From JANFXS01 sp022791155 (lineage in GTDB: Bacteria; Bacillota; Clostridia; Lachnospirales; Anaerotignaceae): a stretch of 13,989 nt of DNA. Positions 1 through 6,978 of this stretch are shown here, piece after piece. Position 1 is the first letter of the stretch. Every line of letters starts with the position of its first letter. The notes beneath the pieces were generated by a model that saw nothing but the letters and a program-made list of their open reading frames with translations, was not told the origin of the DNA and did no database searches. The DNA lies in assembly GCA_949743895.1 (NCBI GenBank), contig CATJUX010000050.1, positions 1 to 13,989 on the forward strand, given 5' to 3'. The translations under genes and the position numbers were made by a program.

Positions 1-2
1 AA

Positions 3-68
3 GGAGCTTTTGTATACTTATTTGCAGCACTTAGAAAACATATTGAAAATAGCTTAAATTCTTCTTAA
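3..68 (+). CDS. Probable C-terminal tail of a rightward gene (partial)
   Basis: The left edge of the window is open on the plus strand in two frames. Frame 3 reads GAFVYLFAALRKHIENSLNSS and stops at 66-68. Frame 1 reads KELLYTYLQHLENILKIA and stops at 55-57. Both are short, so the true frame cannot be fixed. Frame 3 is preferred because it begins like the end of a hydrophobic helix followed by a polar tail, as in many membrane proteins. If real, the gene converges on the chemoreceptor at 165-2192. No terminator hairpin is visible between them. Function unknown. Confidence 0.3.
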   Translation, partial: GAFVYLFAALRKHIENSLNSS

Positions 69-164
69 GTCTTATTTTTAAAAATTAATATTTAGAATGG
101 CATTCCACAATATAAACCGATTGTTAAAAAATAATAGAATTTATGAAAATTATTATATATCAGA

Positions 165-2192
165 TTATACTATATGAAATCTGCTAATCAGGCTGTTCAA
201 AGTGCGTGCCTGATTCGACAGTTCTTTCGATACTGCGGCGCTTGCCTCTGCCGCTGCAGAATTTGTTTGAACAACTTTAGAAATTTCTTTAATCCCATTC
301 TCAACCAAAACAATCATTTCTGATTGTTCAACACTGGCAGCAGCTATTTCATCCATCAATGCTTTAATCGCTTGTATACAGTCATTAATAACTTGCATTG
401 CAGAAACAGTCAGATTTGTTGATTCTGTGCCTGTTTTTACATCTTGAATTGAACGATTTATTAGGCTATTTGTGTTTTGAACAGCTTCTGCAGACTTAGC
501 AGCAAGGCTGCGAACTTCTTCCGCAACAACAGAGAATCCCTTTCCGGCGTTACCAGCACGCGCTGCTTCAACAGAAGCATTTAACGCCAAAATGTTTGTC
601 TGAAAAGCGATGTCCTCAATTGTCTTAATTACAGTAACAATTTTTGCTGAAGACTGATCAATGTTTCTTGTTGCTGCAATCAGCTGTTCCATTTTTGTGT
701 CAGCTTCTGCAGCATAACCATTTGCCTTGTCCACAAGATCACTGGCATTTTCGCAACGCACAGTGCTGTTTTTGATTTGCGAAGTGATAGATGTCACATT
801 TGAAACAAGGCCATCAATTGATGCAGCCTGCTCAATTGTGCCTTGAGAAAGCGCCTGTGCGCCTGTGGACACTCTGTATGCACTTGTGTCAACCTGATTT
901 GCAACATTGGAAATGTCACAAATTACATTTATAAGGTTTGCGTGTATAGACTTCAAACTCTCGGACAAAGCTTTGAAATCTCCGATATAATATGTCTCGT
1001 TTTTAGTGACATCTACAGCAAGATTGCCAACTGCTATCTCTCCTAAAATACGCCCAACGTCATCGATAGTTTTCTGTAAACATCCACAGACACGATGAGT
1101 TGTTTGAGCAATCATCCCAATTTCATCTGAACGACCATAAAAAAATTCCAACTCTTTGTCTGCTGAAAGATTCAAATCTCCCAAATGGCCAATCGCACGT
1201 TCCACAACCATTAATTCTCTGCTTTCACGGCGCAAAATCAAAAGTGTAAAAACTATAATTGCAGCGGCCACAACAGCGCATAATATGCCAACCACAAAAC
1301 GAACTGCCACAACAGAACCATAAACTTCAGCGGCACTGTCCCTAACCATAAAAACCCAGCTGCGATCTTTCAAATATTTATAAACAACCAATTGTTCTGT
1401 TCCGTTTTCATCTTCATAGAAATATGTTCCAGCTTTAGTGCTTTCACTTTCCTTAATACGCCGAATAATTTCCTTATATCCAATGTCAGTAGTTTCTGTA
1501 TTCAAAAGCGATTCGTCATAATGATAAAGGTATACACCTGTATCAACATTCAAAAATACATATTCACTGTCTGGCAATCCTTCAATGTTCAAATTCAAAA
1601 GCGAATCCATCAAATGACTGGCATATACACCAGCCCCGACATAACCAATACACTTTTGATCTTCAAAAATTGGATAATACATGGAAAGAATCATGCTTCC
1701 ACTTCCAGGTGACTTCATTATTCCTAAATTTGTCAGTTTGCTCTCGGCCAAAATTGTATCTTGAAATGTGTTCAGCGAATCACCTGTTCTTGTAGTTATT
1801 CCAATTGCTTTTTGAGATGTATGTGTTAAAACATGTGTGTTGGGAGTTGCTATATATAACCCCTCAAAAATCCCTTTAACAGCTGCAAAATCTTCAGTAT
1901 ATTTCTGGGCTTTCTCCAACAATTCTGGATCATCAGGGTTCAAAAGAAGTTCGTGCACTTCACTTCCCAAAGCAAAAGCCGTCATATATTCTTCAGCCGA
2001 TGTTACATAATCATTGATTATAGCAGCTCTTGATTCCACAGCATCAGTCATTTGATTGGTAATATCATTCTTTACCATGGAAGAAGTATTCGTAGATACA
2101 ATTATCCATAGAAGCAACATTCCAATCAATGTTATTGTTGTAGTGATAATGCCGATACGTGTAGCAAGTTTTTGGTTAACAAGAAATTTCAT
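165..2192 (-). CDS. Methyl-accepting chemotaxis protein, double-Cache sensor type
   Basis: Transmembrane chemoreceptor of 675 residues that would sense an extracellular small molecule and control CheA through CheW. The start MKFLVNQK is chosen over an ATG 12 codons upstream because GGGGGA lies just before it. A first membrane segment spans about residues 13-33. An extracellular region of about 40-290 has the length and YYPIF...GYVGAGVY pattern of a dCache_1 domain. A second membrane segment spans about 295-320, followed by a weak HAMP-like stretch and a long signalling coiled coil. The conserved hairpin tip EDIAFQTNILALNASVEAAR lies near 526-545. There is no CheR-docking pentapeptide at the C-terminus. 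The C-terminal methylation helix reads SAAAEASAAVSKEL, where the neighbouring receptor has SSAAEETAATSQEL, so one usual Glu of the EE pair is Ala. The ligand cannot be deduced. No terminator hairpin is seen after the stop. Confidence 0.95.
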   Translation of the reverse strand: MKFLVNQKLATRIGIITTTITLIGMLLLWIIVSTNTSSMVKNDITNQMTDAVESRAAIINDYVTSAEEYMTAFALGSEVHELLLNPDDPELLEKAQKYTEDFAAVKGIFEGLYIATPNTHVLTHTSQKAIGITTRTGDSLNTFQDTILAESKLTNLGIMKSPGSGSMILSMYYPIFEDQKCIGYVGAGVYASHLMDSLLNLNIEGLPDSEYVFLNVDTGVYLYHYDESLLNTETTDIGYKEIIRRIKESESTKAGTYFYEDENGTEQLVVYKYLKDRSWVFMVRDSAAEVYGSVVAVRFVVGILCAVVAAAIIVFTLLILRRESRELMVVERAIGHLGDLNLSADKELEFFYGRSDEIGMIAQTTHRVCGCLQKTIDDVGRILGEIAVGNLAVDVTKNETYYIGDFKALSESLKSIHANLINVICDISNVANQVDTSAYRVSTGAQALSQGTIEQAASIDGLVSNVTSITSQIKNSTVRCENASDLVDKANGYAAEADTKMEQLIAATRNIDQSSAKIVTVIKTIEDIAFQTNILALNASVEAARAGNAGKGFSVVAEEVRSLAAKSAEAVQNTNSLINRSIQDVKTGTESTNLTVSAMQVINDCIQAIKALMDEIAAASVEQSEMIVLVENGIKEISKVVQTNSAAAEASAAVSKELSNQARTLNSLISRFHIV

Positions 2193-2351
2193 AAAACATC
2201 CCCCACAGAAAAATGAATTTTTGCACACTTTTTATGTCAAACTAAATTTATATAAACGCTAAAGTTTATAGCTTTTAAATTCACATAAAAATAGTTTATA
2301 TCAATAGCTTCAATATAAAGCATATAAAATTTCACTAACCGTAACCAATAT

Positions 2352-2380
2352 ATTCTAACATACTTTTTATTTTATGTCGA
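2352..2380 (-). promoter_or_regulatory. Candidate sigma-A promoter for the dCache chemoreceptor
   Basis: On the minus strand TCGACA (2375-2380) and TAGAAT (2352-2357) are separated by exactly 17 bases, giving a leader of about 150 bases before the start at 2192. No sigma-D (TAAA-N15-GCCGATAT) motif was seen. A TTGACA also occurs at 2235-2240, but it lacks a good -10 box. The rest of 2193-2542 is very AT-rich, with no gene or riboswitch that I recognise. Confidence 0.4.
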
Positions 2381-2542
2381 TACACATATTCCAATATTTC
2401 TTATGTATTTCAATATTATCCATAATGTTAGCTTATTATTATAACCAATAGAAACGATATTTCAATACTCCGATTTTCTCAATTATTAATTTAAAAGTTT
2501 GTATAAACATTGGCAATAAACAATTTAATATTGATAAAATAA

Positions 2543-2582
2543 TTCCCTAACAGAAGCATGTTGTATAGGTTCTGTTAGGGAA
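2543..2582 (-). terminator. Rho-independent terminator of the single-Cache chemoreceptor
   Basis: The arms TTCCCTAACAGAA (2543-2555) and TTCTGTTAGGGAA (2570-2582) are perfectly complementary over 13 bp, with a 14-base loop. Read leftward, the hairpin starts 31 bases after the stop codon at 2614 and is followed by the T-rich run TTATTTTATC. It separates the transcript of this receptor from the next one. Confidence 0.85.
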
Positions 2583-2613
2583 ATCCTAAATTCATCAAAT
2601 CAAAAATTTTCTA

Positions 2614-4284
2614 TTACATTTGGCGAAGGCGGAATGTTTTAACTAATTGTTTCAACACATTGGCCTGAGCATTGAGTTCCTGACTTGTTGCTGCAGTTTC
2701 CTCTGCCGCAGAGGAGTTGCTTTGCACAACACCCGTGATTTGGCCAATCTGATCTTGAATTTGTTCCACAGCTTCGGCCTGAGTTTGTGCATCAGCAGCA
2801 ATGCCATTGATGGTTTCAACAATTTCATGCGTGCCTGAAACTACATTCTCCAATTGTTTGGCAGTGGCATCTGCAATTTGAGTTCCCTGATTCACTGCAG
2901 AAATTGAGCGTCCAATCAGCATGGATGTGGACTTAGATGCCTCGGCGCTTTTGGCCGCCAAATTGCGAACTTCATCAGCAACCACGGCAAATCCTTTGCC
3001 TGCTGTGCCAGCACGAGCGGCTTCTACAGCTGCATTCAAAGCAAGTATATTGGTTTGAAAAGCAATATCTTCAATTGTTTTGATAATTTTCTCAATTTCA
3101 TTTGAACTGTTTGTGATTTCACTCATGGCAGCGATCATTTCATGCATCTTTTGATTTCCCTCGGCAAGCTGGCTGTTCACCTCACCAACCTGCTCCCGTG
3201 CACGTTGAACATTTTCTGAAGTTTGTTTGACACTGTCTGCAACAGAATGCATGGTTCCATTCAATTCCTCAATAGCACCAGTCTGTTCCGTAGATCCTTG
3301 GCTGAGCGCCTGAGCGGCAGTGGACATTTGCTCTGCTCCCCCTGAAACATATTCTGAACTGGTGACAATTTGACCAACCACAGTGTTGAGCCTTTGGAGA
3401 ATATCGTTTAATGATGTACGGATAGAAGCAAAATCGCCAACATATTCTTGGGTAATCTGTGTTGTAAGATCACCGTTAGCAATAGCCTCCAGAACACTAG
3501 ATATTTCCCCAATATAATTTCTCAGTCGGCTAATTGTGTTGTCAAAACTTTCAGATAAAATCCCAATTTCATCGTTAGATTCCATGCCCACCATTATATT
3601 CTTGTGCTGGTTCAAGCCCAATTCTCCCTGTTCAAGAGTTTGCGCCAACACAGTCAAGCGAAAAAGCGGACTTGAAACAGTCCTTTTTATGTAGGCTCCA
3701 ATAATCAAAATTCCAATAATAATCAATGCAACACCAGTTAAACATGACAGCGCAATTGTCAGATCAATTTGTCTTAAGGCAGAAGACATGGAAATTCCGG
3801 CAAAAATCAGACCATCAACTTGGCCGTTGGCATCATATGTCGGGGCATATGAGCAAAGATGCTTCTCCCCCAAAATAGCAGTCTGTCCAACATAGCTTTT
3901 GCCTTGTTTCAGCACTATGTCAGCAACATCACTGGATAGACTAGTTCCCACAGCTCTTTGTCCATTTTGCTGAATTGTTGTGTATGCCCGTATGTCTCCA
4001 TCAAAAATTGTGAATTCACAACCCATTTCTTGCTTGAGCCTATCCAAAAGCTCGGTTTTATCATCATCGCCAGAATATGAAGCCAGTTCATAGGCCAGAA
4101 TGTTTGTTCCCCTGACGCATTCGTTTTGCATCATGGACATTGTAAGGCGGTAGAACATGAATATACACAATACTACAACCAATGTGATGCTTATACCAAG
4201 CATAGCTGCAACCAAGTTTCCAACTTTGCGGCCAATACGTTTGATTTTATGTTTATCATTTCCATTGTGTGCAATAGGTGCCAT
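2614..4284 (-). CDS. Methyl-accepting chemotaxis protein, single-Cache sensor type
   Basis: Chemoreceptor of 556 residues. The start MAPIAHNG is chosen because AGGAGTG lies 7 bases upstream, whereas an ATG 13 codons earlier has no ribosome binding site. Membrane segments lie at about 23-45 and 175-199. The extracellular part between them contains TIFDGDIRAYTTI and GQRAVGT, the pattern of single Cache domains of the sCache_3 group, which in characterised relatives bind small carboxylates or related ligands. A HAMP domain follows (about 199-257), then a second HAMP-like repeat with EAIANGDLT (about 265-275). The cytoplasmic signalling hairpin has its tip EDIAFQTNILALNAAVEAAR near 405-424. The final SSAAEETAATSQEL is a normal methylation site. 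The signalling half closely resembles that of the neighbouring receptor while the sensor halves differ, as expected for paralogues with different ligands. Confidence 0.96.
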   Translation of the reverse strand: MAPIAHNGNDKHKIKRIGRKVGNLVAAMLGISITLVVVLCIFMFYRLTMSMMQNECVRGTNILAYELASYSGDDDKTELLDRLKQEMGCEFTIFDGDIRAYTTIQQNGQRAVGTSLSSDVADIVLKQGKSYVGQTAILGEKHLCSYAPTYDANGQVDGLIFAGISMSSALRQIDLTIALSCLTGVALIIIGILIIGAYIKRTVSSPLFRLTVLAQTLEQGELGLNQHKNIMVGMESNDEIGILSESFDNTISRLRNYIGEISSVLEAIANGDLTTQITQEYVGDFASIRTSLNDILQRLNTVVGQIVTSSEYVSGGAEQMSTAAQALSQGSTEQTGAIEELNGTMHSVADSVKQTSENVQRAREQVGEVNSQLAEGNQKMHEMIAAMSEITNSSNEIEKIIKTIEDIAFQTNILALNAAVEAARAGTAGKGFAVVADEVRNLAAKSAEASKSTSMLIGRSISAVNQGTQIADATAKQLENVVSGTHEIVETINGIAADAQTQAEAVEQIQDQIGQITGVVQSNSSAAEETAATSQELNAQANVLKQLVKTFRLRQM

Positions 4285-4305
4285 ATATTTCACTCCTGAT
4301 TTATT

Positions 4306-4333
4306 ATTATACTTGTGATACATAAAATTCCAA
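4306..4333 (-). promoter_or_regulatory. Candidate sigma-A promoter for the single-Cache chemoreceptor
   Basis: On the minus strand TTGGAA (4328-4333) and a perfect TATAAT (4306-4311) are 16 bases apart. Transcription would start only about 15 bases before the Shine-Dalgarno AGGAGTG, giving a very short leader. No sigma-D motif is seen. Confidence 0.5.
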
Positions 4334-4394
4334 TTGAGAATGTCTCTTTAGGATATTGTTGTGTTGTGTCTATGAACATAATTCTTAAATCTTT

Positions 4395-4796
4395 CCACTG
4401 AGCCCAATTTAGCAAAGCCATGAACCATCATATGAAACGTCTCGTGAAAATGAGATTGCAATGGCAAGCACAATCAAAATCGCCCTCATTCTATCCATTC
4501 AGAACTTTGTCTGCATGATATATACAACACCGGGCACTGCTGTGCAAAATCCCTAAAATGTCTCGTTCATAAATCGGTGATATGTAAGCTCAACACAAGC
4601 TCATCAGGCATAAATCCAATTGAGCAATATAGATTGACCAGCAATTAGTGCATTCGAAAAACATTGTTGGCAACATTTCACCAATAATTATATAAATCCA
4701 CAGCATATTTGCTGTTGTCATCAAACTGACATATAGTTGGGCGCTTACGTTGCTGTCACTCCTTTTCATGATGATTTCTATTAATAAGCAGGACAA
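4395..4796 (-). pseudogene. Possible decayed coding remnant, unidentified
   Basis: This part of the gap between the chemoreceptor and ychF is less AT-rich than other intergenic DNA here and contains short protein-like pieces on the minus strand. From 4769 leftward one frame encodes MKRSDSNVSAQLYVSLMTTA followed by a hydrophobic stretch (NMLWIYIIIGEMLPTMFF), ending at 4590. A shifted frame over the same area reads NALIAGQSILLNWIYA. Further left, MDRMRAILIVLAIAISFSRD resembles a signal peptide or membrane segment. None of these has a ribosome binding site, and they are interrupted by stops. A decayed membrane protein gene would explain this, but I cannot name a parent family, and chance is not excluded. 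Confidence 0.25.
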
Positions 4797-4877
4797 AAGC
4801 CACTCGATCCACTGGTCAGAAATTATATAATGTGTTGAACTTGTGGGCGACAGGCTTTTAATTATTATATCATAAAT

Positions 4878-4951
4878 TGTCTGTAAATGGAAGTGTCTTT
4901 TGCATTGGTGCCACTGTTCACATTAAATAACAAAAGCCGTTCTTACAGACA
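4878..4951. repeat. Nested inverted repeat upstream of ychF
   Basis: Outer arms TGTCTGTAA (4878-4886) and TTACAGACA (4943-4951) match perfectly. Inside them CTTTTG (4897-4902) pairs with CAAAAG (4931-4936). The two nested stems share one axis, so they could fold into a single long interrupted hairpin. The element ends about 70 bases before the ychF -10 box and lies in no gene. It could be a remnant of a mobile element, a small structured RNA or chance. Confidence 0.35.
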
Positions 4952-4998
4952 GCTTATATATTTTTGATTTTCATGTTAAATCACTTGTGATATAAGCA

Positions 4999-5027
4999 TT
5001 GAGACATATCAAAATTTATGCTATAAT
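4999..5027 (+). promoter_or_regulatory. Sigma-A promoter of ychF with extended -10
   Basis: TTGAGA (4999-5004), a 17-base spacer and a perfect TATAAT (5022-5027) preceded by TGC, an extended -10 box. Transcription should start near 5034, leaving a leader of about 70 bases. A small dyad, ATCAC-TT-GTGAT (4980-4991), lies 7 bases upstream of the -35 box and could be an activator or repressor site, though this is unproven. Confidence 0.8.
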
Positions 5028-5103
5028 TGCTAATTATATAAGACTTTTATAAAAATATAGTCTGAAATATTTTTGAATTTTGATTTTAAGGAGACGAAAT
5101 AAT

Positions 5104-6201
5104 ATGAAATTAGGTATAGTTGGACTTCCTAACGTTGGCAAGTCAACATTGTTTAACTCTATGACTCTTGGAAAAGCCGAAGCTGCAAACTATCCATTTT
5201 GCACAATAGAACCAAATGTTGGAATTGTTGCTGTTCCTGACAAAAGACTTGACACACTCACTAAACTCTATTCATCAGAAAAAACAACTCCTGCTGTCAT
5301 TGAATTCGTTGACATAGCTGGCCTTGTCAAAGGAGCAAGCAAAGGCGAAGGACTGGGAAATAAATTTTTAAGTCACATACGTGAGGTTGACGCAATTGTT
5401 CATGTTGTCCGTTGTTTTGACGATCCAAATGTTGTGCATGTTGATGGAAGTATAGCTCCTATAAGAGATATAGAAACAATAAACATCGAACTCATTTTTT
5501 CTGATCTTGAAATTCTTGAACGACGTATAGCAAAAACGGTGAAAGCGGCAAGAGCTGATAAATCGCTTCAAAAGGAGCTTGATATATTAAATGTTATAAA
5601 AAACACTTTGGAAGAAGGCAAATGTGCAAGAAGCATTTCATTTGACGATCCTGACACTTCAGCTTTTGTGGAAAGTCTCACACTTTTGACATCAAAACCA
5701 GTGCTTTATGCCGCAAATGTGCTTGAAGACGATCTTTCAAACGATGGAGCCGAAAACAAATATGTCAATGAAGTTAGAAAGTTTGCAGAAGAAGAACATT
5801 CAGAAGTCTTTGTTATATGCGCAAAGATAGAAGAAGAAATTTCGGAGCTTGATAATGAAGAAAAGGCAGAATTTCTTGCTGAACTTGGCGTCAAAAGCAG
5901 TGGATTGGACAGACTTATAAATGCAAGTTACAAACTTCTTGGTTTAATAAGCTATCTCACAGCCGGCCCGCAGGAAAGCCGTGCATGGACAATAAAAAGA
6001 GGCACAAAAGCACCAGCTGCCGCTGGAAAAATTCACAGTGATTTCGAACGCGGTTTCATACGTGCCGAAATAGTTTCTTATGACGATCTAACACGTCTTG
6101 GCTCATATAATTTAGCAAAAGAACAAGGACTTGTGAGAAGTGAAGGAAAAGAATATGTTGTTAAAGACGGAGACGTAATCCTTTTTAGATTCAATGTATA
6201 A
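5104..6201 (+). CDS. ychF: YchF/OLA1-family ribosome-associated ATPase
   Basis: Obg-related P-loop NTPase of 365 residues, the usual family length. The start MKLGIVGLPN is chosen because AAGGAG (5088-5093) sits 10 bases upstream. An in-frame TTG eight codons earlier overlaps that site. Visible motifs are the P-loop GLPNVGKST (7-15), the switch II motif DIAGLVKGA (70-78) and, in place of NKxD, NVLE (205-208), the NxxE hallmark that makes YchF prefer ATP over GTP. A charged helical region fills about 130-170, and a TGS domain occupies the C-terminus (about 280-364) with the family ending KDGDVILFRFNV. Family members bind the ribosome and, in E. coli and humans, dampen the oxidative stress response. 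The gene is monocistronic by its promoter and terminator. The Rrf2 oxidative-stress-like operon starts 334 bases downstream, which may be coincidence. Confidence 0.98.
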   Translation: MKLGIVGLPNVGKSTLFNSMTLGKAEAANYPFCTIEPNVGIVAVPDKRLDTLTKLYSSEKTTPAVIEFVDIAGLVKGASKGEGLGNKFLSHIREVDAIVHVVRCFDDPNVVHVDGSIAPIRDIETINIELIFSDLEILERRIAKTVKAARADKSLQKELDILNVIKNTLEEGKCARSISFDDPDTSAFVESLTLLTSKPVLYAANVLEDDLSNDGAENKYVNEVRKFAEEEHSEVFVICAKIEEEISELDNEEKAEFLAELGVKSSGLDRLINASYKLLGLISYLTAGPQESRAWTIKRGTKAPAAAGKIHSDFERGFIRAEIVSYDDLTRLGSYNLAKEQGLVRSEGKEYVVKDGDVILFRFNV

Positions 6202-6219
6202 TTCTATAGTTTGTTTCTG

Positions 6220-6258
6220 CACCACAAAACTCATTATTTTACAATAGGTTTTGTGGTG
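6220..6258 (+). terminator. Probable terminator of ychF
   Basis: CACCACAAAAC (6220-6230) and GTTTTGTGGTG (6248-6258) form a perfect 11-bp stem with a 17-base loop, 18 bases past the ychF stop. The trailing sequence TTAATTAC has only a weak T-run, so termination may be incomplete. Confidence 0.65.
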
Positions 6259-6475
6259 TTAATTACAACTTCAAAATTTTATAAACAGCAAAGCACATGA
6301 TAAAAAGCGAAAAACATTGAATGAAAAAGTATAATATATTTTGTTTTTATTAAAACAGCCAAATTTTTTCGTGTTTAGTTCGAATTAACAATTTAAAGCA
6401 AAACTATCATATAGAGCTTTATTAAACTGATGTTTTATTTTTAAAACAACATCACACATTATAACATCAAAATAG

Positions 6476-6504
6476 TTGACAAAAATTGTCCAATTTGATA
6501 TATT
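6476..6504 (+). promoter_or_regulatory. Promoter and putative Rrf2 operator of the flavodiiron operon
   Basis: A consensus TTGACA (6476-6481), a 17-base spacer and TATATT (6499-6504) preceded by TGA make a strong extended -10 sigma-A promoter. An inverted repeat GACAA-AAA-TTGTC (6478-6490) overlaps the -35 box and the spacer, so a bound protein would block RNA polymerase. The Rrf2 regulator encoded about 30 bases downstream of the -10 box is the obvious candidate, which would make the operon autoregulated. The promoter is well supported by sequence, while the operator is an inference from the dyad and its position. Confidence 0.75.
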
Positions 6505-6535
6505 GATTTTAGAAAATATTAAAGAGGTAGTTTTT

Positions 6536-6931
6536 ATGATAACAAAGAAAACCGACTATGCCATGCGACTTCTCAGATCTTTAAGTGATGGTAAACGCTA
6601 CACAGCTGTTGAGCTTTCAAAAAAAGAACTAATTCCGCCTTCTTTTGTATATAAAATATTAAAAAAGCTTGCCAACGCAAACTATATCCACATGAGCCGC
6701 GGAACTGATGGAGGGTGTGAGCTGCTAGCCGATCTTAACAAAGTCACTCTCTATGATTTAATTGTAGCTATGGAGGAAAACAAAAATATAATTTCATGTA
6801 TGAATCCAGAATATAAATGTTCTCTGCATCTCAAAAACAGCGGCTGTTCTGTCAAAAACAGCTTGTCCATAATCCAAAGGAATTTTGAACAGGAACTCAA
6901 ATCTCACAGTTTGTCTGAAATTTTGTTATAG
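6536..6931 (+). CDS. Rrf2-family transcriptional regulator with putative Fe-S cysteines
   Basis: Winged-helix DNA-binding repressor of 131 residues. The start MITKKTDYAMRLL is typical of Rrf2 proteins and follows AAAGAGG. A longer reading frame beginning at 6476 would run through the promoter and is rejected. The recognition helix area is ELSKKELIPPSFVYKILKKL (about 26-45), and the wing contains RGTDGGCELL (55-64), where most relatives have Tyr or Val in place of Cys61. Three further cysteines, C88-X6-C95-X8-C104, occupy the place where IscR, NsrR and RsrR hold an Fe-S cluster, although IscR spacing is X5-X5. It therefore probably senses O2, NO or redox state through a cluster. It is the first gene of a unit with the acyl-CoA dehydrogenase fusion, whose start is 47 bases downstream with no intervening terminator. 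Exact subfamily and ligand are unknown. Confidence 0.93.
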   Translation: MITKKTDYAMRLLRSLSDGKRYTAVELSKKELIPPSFVYKILKKLANANYIHMSRGTDGGCELLADLNKVTLYDLIVAMEENKNIISCMNPEYKCSLHLKNSGCSVKNSLSIIQRNFEQELKSHSLSEILL

Positions 6932-6978
6932 AGGCAATTTGTTCATTCCATAATATACGGAGAAAAGGAGGCAGTGTT

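Noticed and set aside
2193..2542. Cyclic-di-GMP riboswitch ahead of the chemoreceptor, as seen in some clostridia
   Set aside because: No GEMM-type conserved sequence is present; the region is simply AT-rich.
4590..4796. Intact small membrane protein gene of 68 codons
   Set aside because: It begins at a TTG (or an internal ATG) without any Shine-Dalgarno sequence and fits better as part of a decayed region.
6476..6535. N-terminal extension of the Rrf2 protein
   Set aside because: The added codons overlap the promoter itself, and Rrf2 proteins start at the residues encoded from 6536.
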